64,000 bases of DNA, taken from assembly GCF_014643375.1 (NCBI RefSeq), contig NZ_BMJJ01000004.1:382167-446166 (forward strand), written 5' to 3'. The stretch's first letter is position 1, and each line of letters starts with the position of its first letter. A model generated the notes under the pieces. That model was not told where the DNA came from and did not search any database. It saw only the letters and a list, made by a program, of their open reading frames with translations. Made by a program: the position numbers and the translations under genes. The DNA comes from Aureimonas glaciei. GTDB taxonomy: Bacteria > Pseudomonadota > Alphaproteobacteria > Rhizobiales > Rhizobiaceae. Positions 17,421 through 26,764 of the stretch are shown piece by piece.

Positions 17421-18548
17421 CTACATCTTCAGCTTGCCCGGGAAGAAGTGCTCGTAGGCGAGGGCATAGTCCGGGGCGTTCATCAGCTCGTAGTAGGTGA
17501 CGCGCTCGACCCATGTCCGCTGGCTGTCGAGGACCTTCTTGATGAAGGGATCCTTCTCCAGCTCGACGATCATCGTGCTCCAGGCCTCGAGTTCGGCCGC
17601 CAGGATGTCCTGCGGCGTGCGGCGGATGTTCACGCCGTCCTCGTTCTGCAGCTTCTGCAGGTCAGCCGAGTACTGGTCGAGGCCGAGCGCCGTGTTGGCC
17701 GTCGACGCCGCCTCGACGGCGGTCTCGACGATGGCGCGCAGATCGGGATCCAGATCCTCCAGGAAATCGCTGTTGAACAGGAACTCGAAGGCCTCGCTCG
17801 CCTGGTGGTAGGAGCCGAGATAGTAGTTCTTGGCGACGTCCTGCGCGCCGAAGCGGCGATCGGAGGAGGGATTGTTGAACTCGAAGGCGTCGATGACGCC
17901 GCGTTCCATCGCCGGGACGATTTCGCCGCCGGGAAGCTGGGCGACCGACATGCCCATCGACTGCATTAGGTCGGCGGCGAGGCCCACCGTCCGGTACTTC
18001 AGGCCCTGCATGTCGGAGACCTGCTTCACCTCGTTCTTGAACCAGCCGAGCGGCTGGGCGGGCATCGGGAAGCCGAGCAGGCCGACGACCTTCAGGCCCA
18101 TCATGTCCTGCGTCAGCTCGCGGTAGAGCTCGCGGCCGCCGCCCTGGTAGAACCAGGAAAGCATGGTGGTGGGGTTGCCGCCGAAGACCGGGCCCGTGCC
18201 GAACAGCGAGGCGGCCTTGTTCTTGCCGTACCAGTAGGCGGAGACCGAATGGGCGGCGTCGAGAACGCCGTCATTGACGGCATCCATGACCTGGAAGGCG
18301 CCGACCACGGCGCCGGCCGGCAGGAGATCGATCTTGAGGCGCCCGCCCGACATCTTCTCGACGCGCTCGGTATACTGCCGCGCCATGTCCATCCAGACAT
18401 CCGAGGCGGGCCACGACGTCTGCATCTTCATCACCAGCGGCGCCTGCGCCAGCACGGCCGGTGCGTAAAGACCCGCCCCTGCGGTCACTCCGCCCGCCAG
18501 CGCAGTGTTCTTCAGAAACGATCGACGTGAGAACCCCTTGTCAGTCAC
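17421..18548 (-). CDS. dctP: TRAP solute-binding protein DctP (Tat-exported)
   Basis: Periplasmic receptor of the DctPQM importer, 375 residues. The N-terminus carries a twin-arginine signal (SRRSFLKN) followed by a hydrophobic stretch and AVLAQA. The DctP fold follows with MKMQTSWPASDVWMDMARQY, the conserved-Arg segment GLKYRTVGLAADLMQSMG, and GVIDAFEFNNPSSD. Several features resemble the TakP-like subfamily that binds 2-oxo acids, a tentative match. The GTG at 18548 has GGAGG seven bases upstream, which is why I prefer it to the ATG at 18608. Confidence 0.93.
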   Translation of the reverse strand: MTDKGFSRRSFLKNTALAGGVTAGAGLYAPAVLAQAPLVMKMQTSWPASDVWMDMARQYTERVEKMSGGRLKIDLLPAGAVVGAFQVMDAVNDGVLDAAHSVSAYWYGKNKAASLFGTGPVFGGNPTTMLSWFYQGGGRELYRELTQDMMGLKVVGLLGFPMPAQPLGWFKNEVKQVSDMQGLKYRTVGLAADLMQSMGMSVAQLPGGEIVPAMERGVIDAFEFNNPSSDRRFGAQDVAKNYYLGSYHQASEAFEFLFNSDFLEDLDPDLRAIVETAVEAASTANTALGLDQYSADLQKLQNEDGVNIRRTPQDILAAELEAWSTMIVELEKDPFIKKVLDSQRTWVERVTYYELMNAPDYALAYEHFFPGKLKM

Positions 18549-19341
18549 AGCAGTTTCCTCCCCAGCATCCGGATATTGATCACCAGATTTTGGAGGATCA
18601 TTCAGCATAACGTTCCCTTGCGCAAGTCCGATATCCGTCGTTGGTCATCGCCTTAGACTTATGTATCGGTGGAGCGCATTTTTGACTGTCCAGAACAGCA
18701 GGATGTTGTCGACCGTGAGGGCAAAAGACTCAGTCTAGGTCGTGATTGGAGCAGCGGTCAATGATCGAGATGAGCGCCGGAGCAGTCTTTATTGTGCGTC
18801 GCAGCACAATGGCGCCATATCGCTAGGTGAGGTGCGCATTTCTCTGCGGTAGAGAGATGGAAACGCTGGGGAAGAGGCGCTGCGTCGACGCTTCGCGGAC
18901 GCGAGATCGCTTCGGAACGCCGGGGCCAGGGGCTGCCATGGGCAAGATTGATGCGTCGATCGGATTATCAGCCTGAATTAGTACTTGTGCACGACGGTAG
19001 TTTTGCGGGTGAAGCGCATAATTCGGGTGCCGCCCTCACAATTTTGTTCAGACTTTTGCGTCTTGATAGGACGAGGCGACGCCGGACAGATCCGGCATCG
19101 CCCATCGCTCCGCATTCCAGACGGTATGGGCAACCATCGACCGTTCGGGCGGCCGACCGTGCCAACATGTCTGGAGTTCAATACATGCGGTGGCCGCCGG
19201 CATCCTCACGCGCCCAGTTCCAGACTGTCGCAGCCTTTGACATGCTCGGGGATGTGCTGCCGGGAAACCGCTCGCTCTCGATGATGTCGGTGGCGCAGGC
19301 GGCCATCCTCCGTCCGTCCGAGACCCCGGGAGTGCCGATCC
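18549..19341. other. long divergent intergenic region
   Basis: About 790 bp between dctP (minus) and the GGDEF gene (plus) with no supported gene; the short open frames near 18950-19350 have no ribosome site or familiar content. It holds a perfect inverted repeat (listed separately). Base composition is lower in GC than the surrounding genes in places. Confidence 0.45.
18791..18810. promoter_or_regulatory. possible operator upstream of dctP
   Basis: Perfect inverted repeat ATTGTGC-N6-GCACAAT, 243 bp upstream of the dctP start in otherwise non-coding DNA. The two-arm spaced palindrome fits a dimeric regulator such as GntR or LacI type, but no regulator gene is adjacent. Confidence 0.35.
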
Positions 19342-21462
19342 GTGGATGACTCCCATCTCGCCGGGGACGCCTCCTTGCGCCCTGCCGCGCTCGCCACCCC
19401 CGACGGCGAAGGCCGCATCTTTGCGGTGATTGGCCGACTGGGCCTGCGCGCTAGGCTGGTGATGCTGATTGCCGTGGCCATCCTGCCGCTGGTGGCGCTG
19501 GCGGCGACGGCCATCTGGTTCGATTACAGCGAGTCGCTGGCGAAGGCGCGGGGAACCGTGTTGTCGAGCGCCCAGATGGCGTCGCTCCAGCAATCACAGA
19601 TTTTTTCCAATTCCCGCGTCTTTCTCGACACGCTCCGCCACACCCCCGGCATCCAGGCCGGAGGCGGCACCGACTGCCGCGCCGTCGTCGTGCGGCTGAA
19701 GCAGGCCAATCCGCAGATCAACACGATCGGCGTGGTGGATGCGGCCGGCATGCTCACCTGCCACAGCCAGATCGAAACGAGGCAGCCCTACAGGAACAAG
19801 GCCCTGCTCGAGAAAATGCGGACCGCGCCGGCCGGAGCCTTCGTGGTCAGCGACTTCATGGTCGGCCATTTCAGCGGCCTGCCGACCTTGATCGCGGCCA
19901 TGCCGCTGCCCAGCACCAGCGGTGCCTTTGAAGGCCTGGTGTTTACCGGCATCAATCTCGACGCGCTGCTGGCGATGAACGAGCGCGTCGCCTCCGAGGG
20001 CCAGTCGCTGGTCATGCTGGATACCGGCACCGGCCATTTCGCGGCGCGCGACACCCTTTTGCCGGGCGGCTACACCCGGCTCCTGCCAGGTCATCCGCTG
20101 CTGGCGGCGGCGCTGACGACCGGCGGAGACGGCGTCGCCGAAGCGCGTGGACCCGACGGCGAGGTGCGGATCTACGGCTTTGCGCCGGTGGTCGACGCCA
20201 GGAGTGCCGGGATCGTCCTGGCCGTGGGTGTGGCGCGCGACGACGTCATCTCGCCGGTGGTTCGCCGGGCGCAGCTGGCCATCGGCATCTCCACCGTCCT
20301 GATGGTGGTGATCGTCGGTGCGACCTGGTGGTTCGGCTATTTCATGCAGCTGCTGCCGATGCGCCAATTGACGGCTGCCGCGGATCGGATTGGCGCCGGC
20401 GACCTGGAGACGGGAAGCCGCATCGACCCCTGGCAGGCGCCGGAATTCCGGGAACTGGGCGCCGTTCTCGACGGCATGGCGCTCAAGCTGGGCGCGGCGC
20501 GCCGGGCGGAAGCGGCGTTGGCGGCGCGCGAGGCGCAGTACCGGTTGCTGGCCGAAAACAGCTTCGACCTCGTGACCTGTCTGGATGCCGAGGGCACCCG
20601 CGTCTTCGCCTCGCCCGCCAGCCGAGAGCTGCTCGGCATGGAGCCGCACGAGCTCCTGGGCGGCCGTCCCGACGAGATCGCCTGCGTGGAAGACAGGCCG
20701 CAGGTCAAGGCGATGATGCAGGCCCTGGCGTCCGGCGCCACCGTCTCCGGCGTGCAGTACCGGGTCCGCCACCGCGCCGGACACATGGTCTGGGTCGAGG
20801 TGACCGGCAGGCCGTTGGACTCGGGTAGCGGCACCGTGCTGGTCATTCGCGACGTCTCGCGGCGCAAGACCATCGAAGCCAATCTCGAGGACGCCAACAA
20901 GCGGCTGAAGCTGCTGGCATCCACCGACGGACTGACCGGCCTGTTGAACCGGCGGGCCTTCGACGAAGCCTTCGCCCGCGAATTCCGGCGGTCCGTCCGC
21001 GAGGGCAGCGACCTCAGTCTCGTCCTCATCGACGTCGACCATTTCAAGGACTTCAACGACGCCTACGGGCATCAGGCGGGCGACGAATGTCTGCGCGAGA
21101 TCAGCCTCGCCTTCGCCGGGAAGCTGCGACGCCCGGCCGATATCGGGGCGAGGTACGGCGGCGAGGAACTGGTGGCGCTCCTGCCCGGCACGCCGCTGTC
21201 GGGCGCCCTGGAGATCGCCGACGCCATGCGCCGCGGCGTGCGCGCCCTGGAGATCGTCCATGCCGGCAGTGCCTCCGGCACCGTGACGATCAGCCTCGGC
21301 ATCGCCACCCTGCACGCCGGAAAGGGCTTTGCCGACGGCGCGGAAATGCTGCGGGCGGCGGACATCGCGCTCTACCGGGCCAAGGCGGAGGGTCGCGACA
21401 TGGTCTGCGCCCAGTCCGCCCAGCGGGAAGGCGGACCCGCCGTCACCTGGGTCGCGGCCTGA
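19342..21462 (+). CDS. membrane sensor diguanylate cyclase (Cache-HAMP-PAS-GGDEF)
   Basis: Makes cyclic di-GMP in response to a periplasmic signal. It has 706 residues. A first membrane helix lies near 38-60, a periplasmic Cache-like sensor at about 62-310 and a second helix near 313-333. A HAMP-like linker ([17 protein letters not shown]), a PAS domain near 395-510 ([19 protein letters not shown]) and the GGDEF domain near 525-690 follow. The active-site loop reads ARYGGEELV. An RPAD sequence five residues before it matches the RxxD inhibitory I-site, so feedback inhibition is likely. No EAL domain. The start is less certain than the domains. Confidence 0.92.
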   Translation: MDDSHLAGDASLRPAALATPDGEGRIFAVIGRLGLRARLVMLIAVAILPLVALAATAIWFDYSESLAKARGTVLSSAQMASLQQSQIFSNSRVFLDTLRHTPGIQAGGGTDCRAVVVRLKQANPQINTIGVVDAAGMLTCHSQIETRQPYRNKALLEKMRTAPAGAFVVSDFMVGHFSGLPTLIAAMPLPSTSGAFEGLVFTGINLDALLAMNERVASEGQSLVMLDTGTGHFAARDTLLPGGYTRLLPGHPLLAAALTTGGDGVAEARGPDGEVRIYGFAPVVDARSAGIVLAVGVARDDVISPVVRRAQLAIGISTVLMVVIVGATWWFGYFMQLLPMRQLTAAADRIGAGDLETGSRIDPWQAPEFRELGAVLDGMALKLGAARRAEAALAAREAQYRLLAENSFDLVTCLDAEGTRVFASPASRELLGMEPHELLGGRPDEIACVEDRPQVKAMMQALASGATVSGVQYRVRHRAGHMVWVEVTGRPLDSGSGTVLVIRDVSRRKTIEANLEDANKRLKLLASTDGLTGLLNRRAFDEAFAREFRRSVREGSDLSLVLIDVDHFKDFNDAYGHQAGDECLREISLAFAGKLRRPADIGARYGGEELVALLPGTPLSGALEIADAMRRGVRALEIVHAGSASGTVTISLGIATLHAGKGFADGAEMLRAADIALYRAKAEGRDMVCAQSAQREGGPAVTWVAA

Positions 21463-21468
21463 CGACGC

Positions 21469-21489
21469 CGGCGGGTTTTGCGCCCGCCG
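21469..21489 (+). terminator. possible terminator after the GGDEF gene
   Basis: Seven-bp stem CGGCGGG (21469-21475) pairing with 21483-21489 around a TTTTGCG loop, seven bases after the stop. There is no downstream T-run, so it may be weak. Confidence 0.4.
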
Positions 21490-21697
21490 CCGATCGGCTG
21501 CCGGCCATGCGGACCGGCCAGGTCGTAGCGAGGCCGTCGATCGCCCCCGGGCGAGGCGCCTCGGGTCCCGTCGATTCCCCGTGTCGCCGAACGATCCCGC
21601 CCATCGAGCGCCAGGCGTGAACCGCCGGGAGACCAGAGCGTTGTTCGGCAGTGAGGCCGTGCGAGCCTGCCCTTCACCAAAGCGAGGACAACCGTCG

Positions 21698-22093
21698 ATG
21701 GATATCAAGCGCAACGGATCGCAGCCCTCCGCCCCGGGCCCGTCGGATTACTTCACCGGCACGGTTCGGCTCGACGCGCCGTTCTCGGCCAGCGCTCCTG
21801 CACGGATCAGTGGTGCCACCGTGACCTTCGAGCCCGGCGCCCGCACGGCCTGGCATACGCATCCGCTCGGCCAGACGCTGATCGTGACCGCCGGCCTCGG
21901 CTGGGCGCAGCGAGAGGGCGGGGTGGTGGAGGAGATCGGGGCGGGCGACATCGTCTGGTTCGAACCGGGCGAGAAACACTGGCATGGCGCCTCGCCGGCC
22001 ACCGCGATGACCCATGTCGCGATCGCCGAGTCACTCGACGGCCGGGCGGTGGACTGGCTGGAGAAGGTGACCGACGCCCAATACAGGCGCTGA
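21698..22093 (+). CDS. small cupin-domain protein
   Basis: A 131-residue single-domain cupin. Metal-binding motif 1 is seen in [18 protein letters not shown] and motif 2 in [16 protein letters not shown], ending with MTHVAIAE. This set closely resembles cupins annotated as (R)-mandelonitrile lyase-like or carboxymuconolactone-decarboxylase-associated proteins. The family is catalytically diverse, so I give no reaction. The ATG at 21698 has GAGG twelve bases upstream and longer readings have no support. It stands alone on the plus strand. Confidence 0.85.
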   Translation: MDIKRNGSQPSAPGPSDYFTGTVRLDAPFSASAPARISGATVTFEPGARTAWHTHPLGQTLIVTAGLGWAQREGGVVEEIGAGDIVWFEPGEKHWHGASPATAMTHVAIAESLDGRAVDWLEKVTDAQYRR

Positions 22094-22386
22094 CCCGAAG
22101 CGTCCCGGCATGCGCAGGATGACGGGGGACGAAGGCTTGTCGCCTTCGCAGCCTGCACCCAGAGCCGGGTGAGACCCGGCAGCCGCCTGAGTCAGGGCGG
22201 TTGCAGCGCATGGGGCATGCCCATCGACTGACAAGGCTCGGGCGCCGGGCCGCGGCCCCGGCATGGGCTCGGCGCGCGCGCCGCGCCGGCGTGATCGACA
22301 ACCGGCAGGGGTTAAAGAGACCGGCCGAGATCTTCCCGTCTGTCGCCGTGCCGGCCCCCGGGAGTCCGGAGGCACGGCGCGGGCGA
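22094..22386. repeat. palindrome-rich intergenic segment
   Basis: Contains two back-to-back hairpins: CGAAGGC-TTGTC-GCCTTCG at 22130-22148 and GCCGGGT-GAG-ACCCGGC at 22164-22180. The composition resembles small intergenic palindromic elements common in alphaproteobacteria. They may end the cupin transcript or the oppositely directed 47-residue gene. No gene seen. Confidence 0.45.
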
Positions 22387-22530
22387 TCACTCTTCGGGCT
22401 GAGGCGCCTCGCTCGTCCCGCTCTCCTCGTCCTTCTTCACGTTTTTCGCTTCCGCCTTGGCTGCCTTCTTGGCGGCCTTGGCCTTGTCGCGCTCCTGGCG
22501 CTCGAAATCGAAATTGGGCTTTCTCGCCAT
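22387..22530 (-). CDS. 47-residue basic Lys/Ala-rich protein
   Basis: Short gene below usual annotation thresholds. The protein begins MARKPNFDFERQERDKAKAA, continues as a Lys/Ala repeat that should form one amphipathic basic helix, and ends in an acidic tail (DEESGTSEAPQPEE). A perfect AAAGGAG ribosome site lies five bases before the ATG. Similar tiny basic proteins starting MARKPN are common in Hyphomicrobiales, as I recall, with unknown function. It is not part of an obvious operon. Confidence 0.72.
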   Translation of the reverse strand: MARKPNFDFERQERDKAKAAKKAAKAEAKNVKKDEESGTSEAPQPEE

Positions 22531-23070
22531 CGGATCTCCTTTCGGTGAGTTCTTCGGTGTGCGTCACGGTCGGCACGTCGAGTATCGGACACGTCGCGCG
22601 ATGGCCCGTCATGCGCCACGCCATGCCCCGGCGTCCAGCCCGGACGCGAATCCCTCCACCGATCGTCGATGGCTCTTTTGCCGGACCCGGGCATATGTCG
22701 GACGGCGCAAGGCGCCGCCCGGCCCCGTCTCACGTCGCCTCTGGCGATCGATCGGGGACCCGTATCCGGTCGCGTCTCTTTCGCGGCCCGGACTCGTTCT
22801 GCCGCTCATGATGCCAGAGCCGGATCATTGCGTCTGCGGGCGTTTTCCTCGATAGCGGGTTCTGAGCGCGGGCGCTACGCCCTCAGCCGGCGGCGGCTTC
22901 GAGCGCAGCCGTGCGCCGGCTGTCGGAATCCGCTCATCGCGCAGGGATATGCCTGCGCCTGCGGAAAGGCGTTCGCCGCCGGCCGCTGGGGTGCTGGTTT
23001 AATCTCGGCGGGGGAGGCGATCCGTGCGCCGAGGTGCCCGGCAGGAGACGGCAAGTCCAGGAGAAGCGGC
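22531..23070. other. intergenic gap
   Basis: Divergent region between the 47-residue gene and the HTH-cupin regulator. No supported gene; it should contain both promoters. I see no clear operator. Confidence 0.35.
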
Positions 23071-23619
23071 ATGGCCAAGGTCGGCACGAAATTGAAGGAG
23101 CTGCGGCGCCGAAGGGACCTCAGCGGCCGCGAGCTGGCGCTGCGCTCGGGCATTTCCCACTCGGCCATTTCGCTGATCGAGCGCGACCGGATCAGCCCCT
23201 CCGTCGACACGCTGAACGCCATCCTCGACGCGCTCGGCAGCACGCTGACCGGCTTCTTCTCCGACCTGCAGGAAAGCGCGGCCTATACGCCCTTCTACAG
23301 AGCGAGCGAGCTCGTCGAGATCGGCAAGGCCGATGCCATCTCCTACAAGATGATCGGGATGAACCACCCCAACCGGCAGCTTCTGATGCTGCACGAAACC
23401 TATGCGGTCGGGGCCGACACCGGCGAGGCCTTTGCCCACGCCTCGCAGGAGGCGGGCATGGTGCTGCGCGGCGCGGTAGAGCTGACGGTGGGGGACGAGA
23501 CGACGGTGCTCGAGCCGGGCGACGCCTACTATTTCGACAGCCGGCTGCCGCACCGCTTCCGGAACGTGGCCGGCGAGAAGAGCGAGATCCTCAGCGCCAT
23601 CACGCCGCCGACATACTGA
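23071..23619 (+). CDS. HTH-cupin transcriptional regulator (PuuR/XRE type)
   Basis: Cytoplasmic repressor-type regulator, 182 residues. An N-terminal XRE/Cro helix-turn-helix spans about 7-62 (LKELRRRRDLSGRELALRSG then HSAISLIERDRISPSVDTLN). A C-terminal cupin sensor spans about 110-178, with EAFAHASQEAGMVLRGAVEL and LEPGDAYYFDSRLPHRFRN. This is the PuuR-like architecture, often tied to polyamine, amino-acid or small organic solute catabolism. AGGAGAAG lies before the ATG. It converges on the HisD paralogue, and with the nearby PotDABC-like operon these may form one regulon; that is inference. Confidence 0.9.
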   Translation: MAKVGTKLKELRRRRDLSGRELALRSGISHSAISLIERDRISPSVDTLNAILDALGSTLTGFFSDLQESAAYTPFYRASELVEIGKADAISYKMIGMNHPNRQLLMLHETYAVGADTGEAFAHASQEAGMVLRGAVELTVGDETTVLEPGDAYYFDSRLPHRFRNVAGEKSEILSAITPPTY

Positions 23620-23742
23620 GCTTTCCGGACACTATTCTCGCCACCGCGCATGTCCTCAAACGCGGCGGGGGCTGCCGAGGCGGCCGTGCTTGACCGGCGA
23701 TCCCCATGCGGCCCCGCTGCTGGCTTGGGCGGACAAGCGGCT

Positions 23743-23773
23743 CAGACCTGCGGACATGGAGGCCGCAGGTCTG
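23743..23773 (-). terminator. hairpin after the HisD paralogue
   Basis: Perfect 11-bp stem (CAGACCTGCGG at 23743-23753, complement at 23763-23773) with a nine-base loop, 12 bp beyond the HisD stop in the region between two convergent genes. There is no clear T-run, but position and strength suggest transcript ending. Confidence 0.55.
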
Positions 23774-23785
23774 CTCCGTTCAGGC

Positions 23786-25075
23786 TCAGGTCGCGGACTG
23801 CTGCCGGGCCGGCCGCAGGGCTGCCGCGCGGCGGTGGCCTTCGAGTCCCTCGCTGGCGCTCTGGCGGACCGCGGCCGGGGCGACGGCGGCAACGCCCGCC
23901 GGCTCCAGCCACTGATGCGTGCAGATCTTCACATAGGAGCCGACCCAGAGGCCGCCGGTATAGCGGCCGGCGCCCATGGTCGGCAGCGTGTGGTTGGTGC
24001 CGCAGCATTTGTCGGAATAGACGACGCTGGCATTGGTGCCGATGAACAGCGAGCCGTAATTGCTGAGGCGCGGCGCGAAGGCGCGCGGGTCGAGCGTGTG
24101 GACCTGCAGGTGCTCGGCGGCGATGTGGTCGGAATAGGCGATCATGCCCGCCTCGCTGTCGCAGACGACGACTTCGCCCATGCGCCGCCATGCCTCGCCC
24201 GCGACCGCTGCCGTGGAGAGACCCGCGAGCTGGCGCTCGACTTCGGCGATGACGGCCTCGCCGAGGGCCAGATCGGTGGTGATGAGGCCGACGCGGGTGC
24301 GCACGTCGTGCTCGGCCTGGGCCAGAAGATCCGTCGCGATCATTTCCGCATCGCCCGTGGCGTCCGCGACGATGTAGATCTCGCTGGGGCCCGCCAGCTG
24401 GTCGATCCCGACCGGGCCGAAAACCTGGCGCTTGGCCTCGTTGACGAAGGCATTGCCGGGGCCGACGATCTTGTCGACGGCAGGAATGCTCTCGGTGCCG
24501 TAGGCCATGGCGGCGATCGCCTGGGCGCCGCCGATGCGGAAGATGCGGTCGGCGCCGGCGAGGTGGCAGCCGGCGATCATCGCAGGATGAGCACCCGGCG
24601 GCAGGCAGGCGATCACCTCGGCGCAGCCCGCGACCTTGGCCGGAACTATGGTCATCACCGGGGCGGACAAGAGCGGATAGCGCCCGCCGGGAACGTAGCA
24701 GCCGACGCGCCGGATCGGAATGACGCGGTGGCCGAGATGGAGGCCCGGCAGTAGCTCGACTTCCAGCGGCAGGATCGTCGCCAACTGCGCCTCGGCAAAC
24801 GCGCGGACATTGGCGATGGCGAACTCTGTGTCGGCCCGGGTTTGGGGATCGAGGTCGGCGACGGCCTGAGCCCGTTCCTCGGCCGTCACCTCGAAGCTGG
24901 CGACGTCGATCTTGTCGAATTCGAGCGAGTATCGCGTGAGCGCCGCATCGCCTTCCGCCCGGACCGCCGCAATGATCGCCTTGACCGTCGTCTCCACCGC
25001 CTGGTTGTCGGCGCTGGCCGATTCCGGCGTCTTGAGCGACCGAAGGCGCGCGGTGAGATCGTTCTGGTGCGGCAT
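23786..25075 (-). CDS. histidinol dehydrogenase-family oxidoreductase (HisD paralogue)
   Basis: NAD- and zinc-dependent four-electron alcohol-to-acid dehydrogenase of the HisD fold, 429 residues. Seen are [51 protein letters not shown] with zinc/catalytic Glu-His, and [12 protein letters not shown]. The C-terminal segment [20 protein letters not shown] differs from biosynthetic HisD and resembles the paralogue group that includes the dihydroxypropanesulfonate dehydrogenase HpsN (from memory). There are no his genes nearby; an HTH-cupin regulator and an ABC importer flank it, so a catabolic role is likelier. The ATG at 25075 follows GAGGGACCC. Confidence 0.82.
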   Translation of the reverse strand: MPHQNDLTARLRSLKTPESASADNQAVETTVKAIIAAVRAEGDAALTRYSLEFDKIDVASFEVTAEERAQAVADLDPQTRADTEFAIANVRAFAEAQLATILPLEVELLPGLHLGHRVIPIRRVGCYVPGGRYPLLSAPVMTIVPAKVAGCAEVIACLPPGAHPAMIAGCHLAGADRIFRIGGAQAIAAMAYGTESIPAVDKIVGPGNAFVNEAKRQVFGPVGIDQLAGPSEIYIVADATGDAEMIATDLLAQAEHDVRTRVGLITTDLALGEAVIAEVERQLAGLSTAAVAGEAWRRMGEVVVCDSEAGMIAYSDHIAAEHLQVHTLDPRAFAPRLSNYGSLFIGTNASVVYSDKCCGTNHTLPTMGAGRYTGGLWVGSYVKICTHQWLEPAGVAAVAPAAVRQSASEGLEGHRRAAALRPARQQSAT

Positions 25076-25625
25076 GGCGGGTCCCTCGGAATGGCGATGC
25101 CGGAAGCTCTCAAACCGTACCCCGTTGCACAAGCGCCCCGGCCCAGCCGTTCAATAAAATAGACAGGGCCGGGAAAGAGGCTGCCCGATTGGCGGCAGGT
25201 GGACGCAAAAGCCCGGTTTCGGAAGTTTCGGACACGTGATGGCCCCCACGACGCGCTGCCGAAGGCAGCGTGGCCCTTTGCGCAAGGGGCAAGCGCTTCG
25301 GCAATCCATTGTCCGCATCGTTTCGGCTTGGATCTGCTTCGCGTCTTGCCCGACGAGCGCCAAGCCCTGTCAGGCGAGCTGTCGTGCAATTACGGGCAGT
25401 GGGTCGAGGAGCCGGCATGCCCGACGCTTCGGTAAGGGAAGGTGAGTATTAAGCGGCATCAATATCAGCGCATCGGGGCGCCGGGCGCCGCTTTCTTTCT
25501 CAGTCTGCTTCGGAAATGATCGGGCAATCTGTTAAGAATTTTCACCGAGCCGGATTGGGCTGTCGACTCTGCCGGTTTTTGTGCTTCACTTGCCGCATCG
25601 GGGAATTTCCAAGGGGGAGTACGCA
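25076..25625. other. divergent intergenic region
   Basis: 550 bp between the HisD paralogue (minus) and the ABC binding protein (plus). No supported gene. It must carry both promoters and is the natural place for the HTH-cupin regulator to bind. Confidence 0.4.
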
Positions 25626-26675
25626 GTGCGCAAGACCAACATCATCGGGACACTCGGCAGCGTTCTGGTCGGCAGCCTCCTGGCGCTTAGTCCGGCCGCG
25701 GCCCGCGACCTCACCGTGGTCTCCTGGGGCGGCAACTATCAGGACGCGCAGCGCGAGATCTACTTCAAGCCCTTCGCGGAAAAGTCCGGCAAGCCGGTGC
25801 TCGACGAGTCCTGGGACGGCGGCTACGGCGTGCTCGCCGCCAAGCTGCAGGCCGGCACCCCCAACTGGGACGTCGTCCAGGTCGAGACCGAGGAACTGGA
25901 GCTCGGCTGCGCCGACGGCATCTACGAGACGGTCGACTGGGAGAAGCTCGGCGGCAAGGACAAGTTCATCGATTCCGCCGTCAATGATTGCGGCGTCGGC
26001 GCCATCGTCTGGTCGACCGGCCTCAGCTACGACGCCGACAAGCTGACCACCGCCCCCACCAGCTGGGCCGACTTCTTCGACACCACGAAATTCCCGGGCA
26101 AGCGCGGCCTGCGCAAGGGCCCGAAATACTCGCTGGAATTCGCGCTCATCGCCGACGGCGTCGCGCCGGCCGAGGTCTACGAGGTCCTGGCGACCCCCGA
26201 GGGCGTCGACCGCGCCTTCGCCAAGCTCGACACCATCAAGGGCGACATCACCTGGTGGGAATCCGGCGCGCAGCCGATCCAGCTCCTGGCCTCCGGCGAG
26301 GTGGTCATGACCTCGGCCTATAACGGCCGTCTGACCGGCATCAACAAGTCCGAGGGCAAGAATTTTCAGATCGTCTGGCCCGGCAGCATCTATGCCGTCG
26401 ACAGCTGGGTGGTGCTGAAGGGCTCGCCCAACAAGGACGCCGCCTTCGACTTCGTCGCCTTCGCCAGCGCGCCGGAAAACCAGTCGAAGCTGCCCGAGTT
26501 CATCGCCTATGGCCTGCCGAACAAGGAAGCCGGTGCGTCGCTGAAGCCGGAAGTCGCCGCCACCCTGCCGACCGCTCCCGCCAATCTCGACGTCGCCATT
26601 CCGCTCGATGGCGATTTCTGGGTCGACAACATCGAGGCGATGACCACGCGCTTCAATGCCTGGGTCGCTCAGTAA
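25626..26675 (+). CDS. PotD-like ABC transporter binding protein
   Basis: Periplasmic receptor of a spermidine/putrescine-type ABC importer, 349 residues. The Sec signal peptide runs from VRKTNIIGTLG to AAARD. The family opening LTVVSWGGNYQDAQREIYFKPF follows, then DVVQVETEELELGC and TWWESGAQPIQLLASGEVVM. The GTG start has GGGGGAG upstream; the in-frame ATG at 25581 lacks one. The cognate ATPase and two permeases follow. Ligands of this group include polyamines, amino acids and other small amines, so 'polyamine' is only a default. Confidence 0.92.
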   Translation: MRKTNIIGTLGSVLVGSLLALSPAAARDLTVVSWGGNYQDAQREIYFKPFAEKSGKPVLDESWDGGYGVLAAKLQAGTPNWDVVQVETEELELGCADGIYETVDWEKLGGKDKFIDSAVNDCGVGAIVWSTGLSYDADKLTTAPTSWADFFDTTKFPGKRGLRKGPKYSLEFALIADGVAPAEVYEVLATPEGVDRAFAKLDTIKGDITWWESGAQPIQLLASGEVVMTSAYNGRLTGINKSEGKNFQIVWPGSIYAVDSWVVLKGSPNKDAAFDFVAFASAPENQSKLPEFIAYGLPNKEAGASLKPEVAATLPTAPANLDVAIPLDGDFWVDNIEAMTTRFNAWVAQ

Positions 26676-26703
26676 AGCAGGCCTGACTTGGCACCACGAA
26701 TCC

Positions 26704-26733
26704 TGCCGCCGCCGGCTCCTGCCGGCGGCGGCA
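26704..26733 (+). promoter_or_regulatory. hairpin between binding protein and ATPase genes
   Basis: Perfect 12-bp stem (TGCCGCCGCCGG at 26704-26715, complement at 26722-26733) with a six-base loop, 28 bp after the binding-protein stop. No T-run. This is the fourth such hairpin in the window in the same relative position. Confidence 0.7.
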
Positions 26734-26764
26734 TTGCAAGCGAGAGACCGCGGGTGGGCAAAGA

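Noticed and set aside
23786-25075. Reading the HisD homologue as the histidine-biosynthesis enzyme
   Set aside because: No other his genes nearby and a diverged C-terminal motif; kept as a paralogue call.
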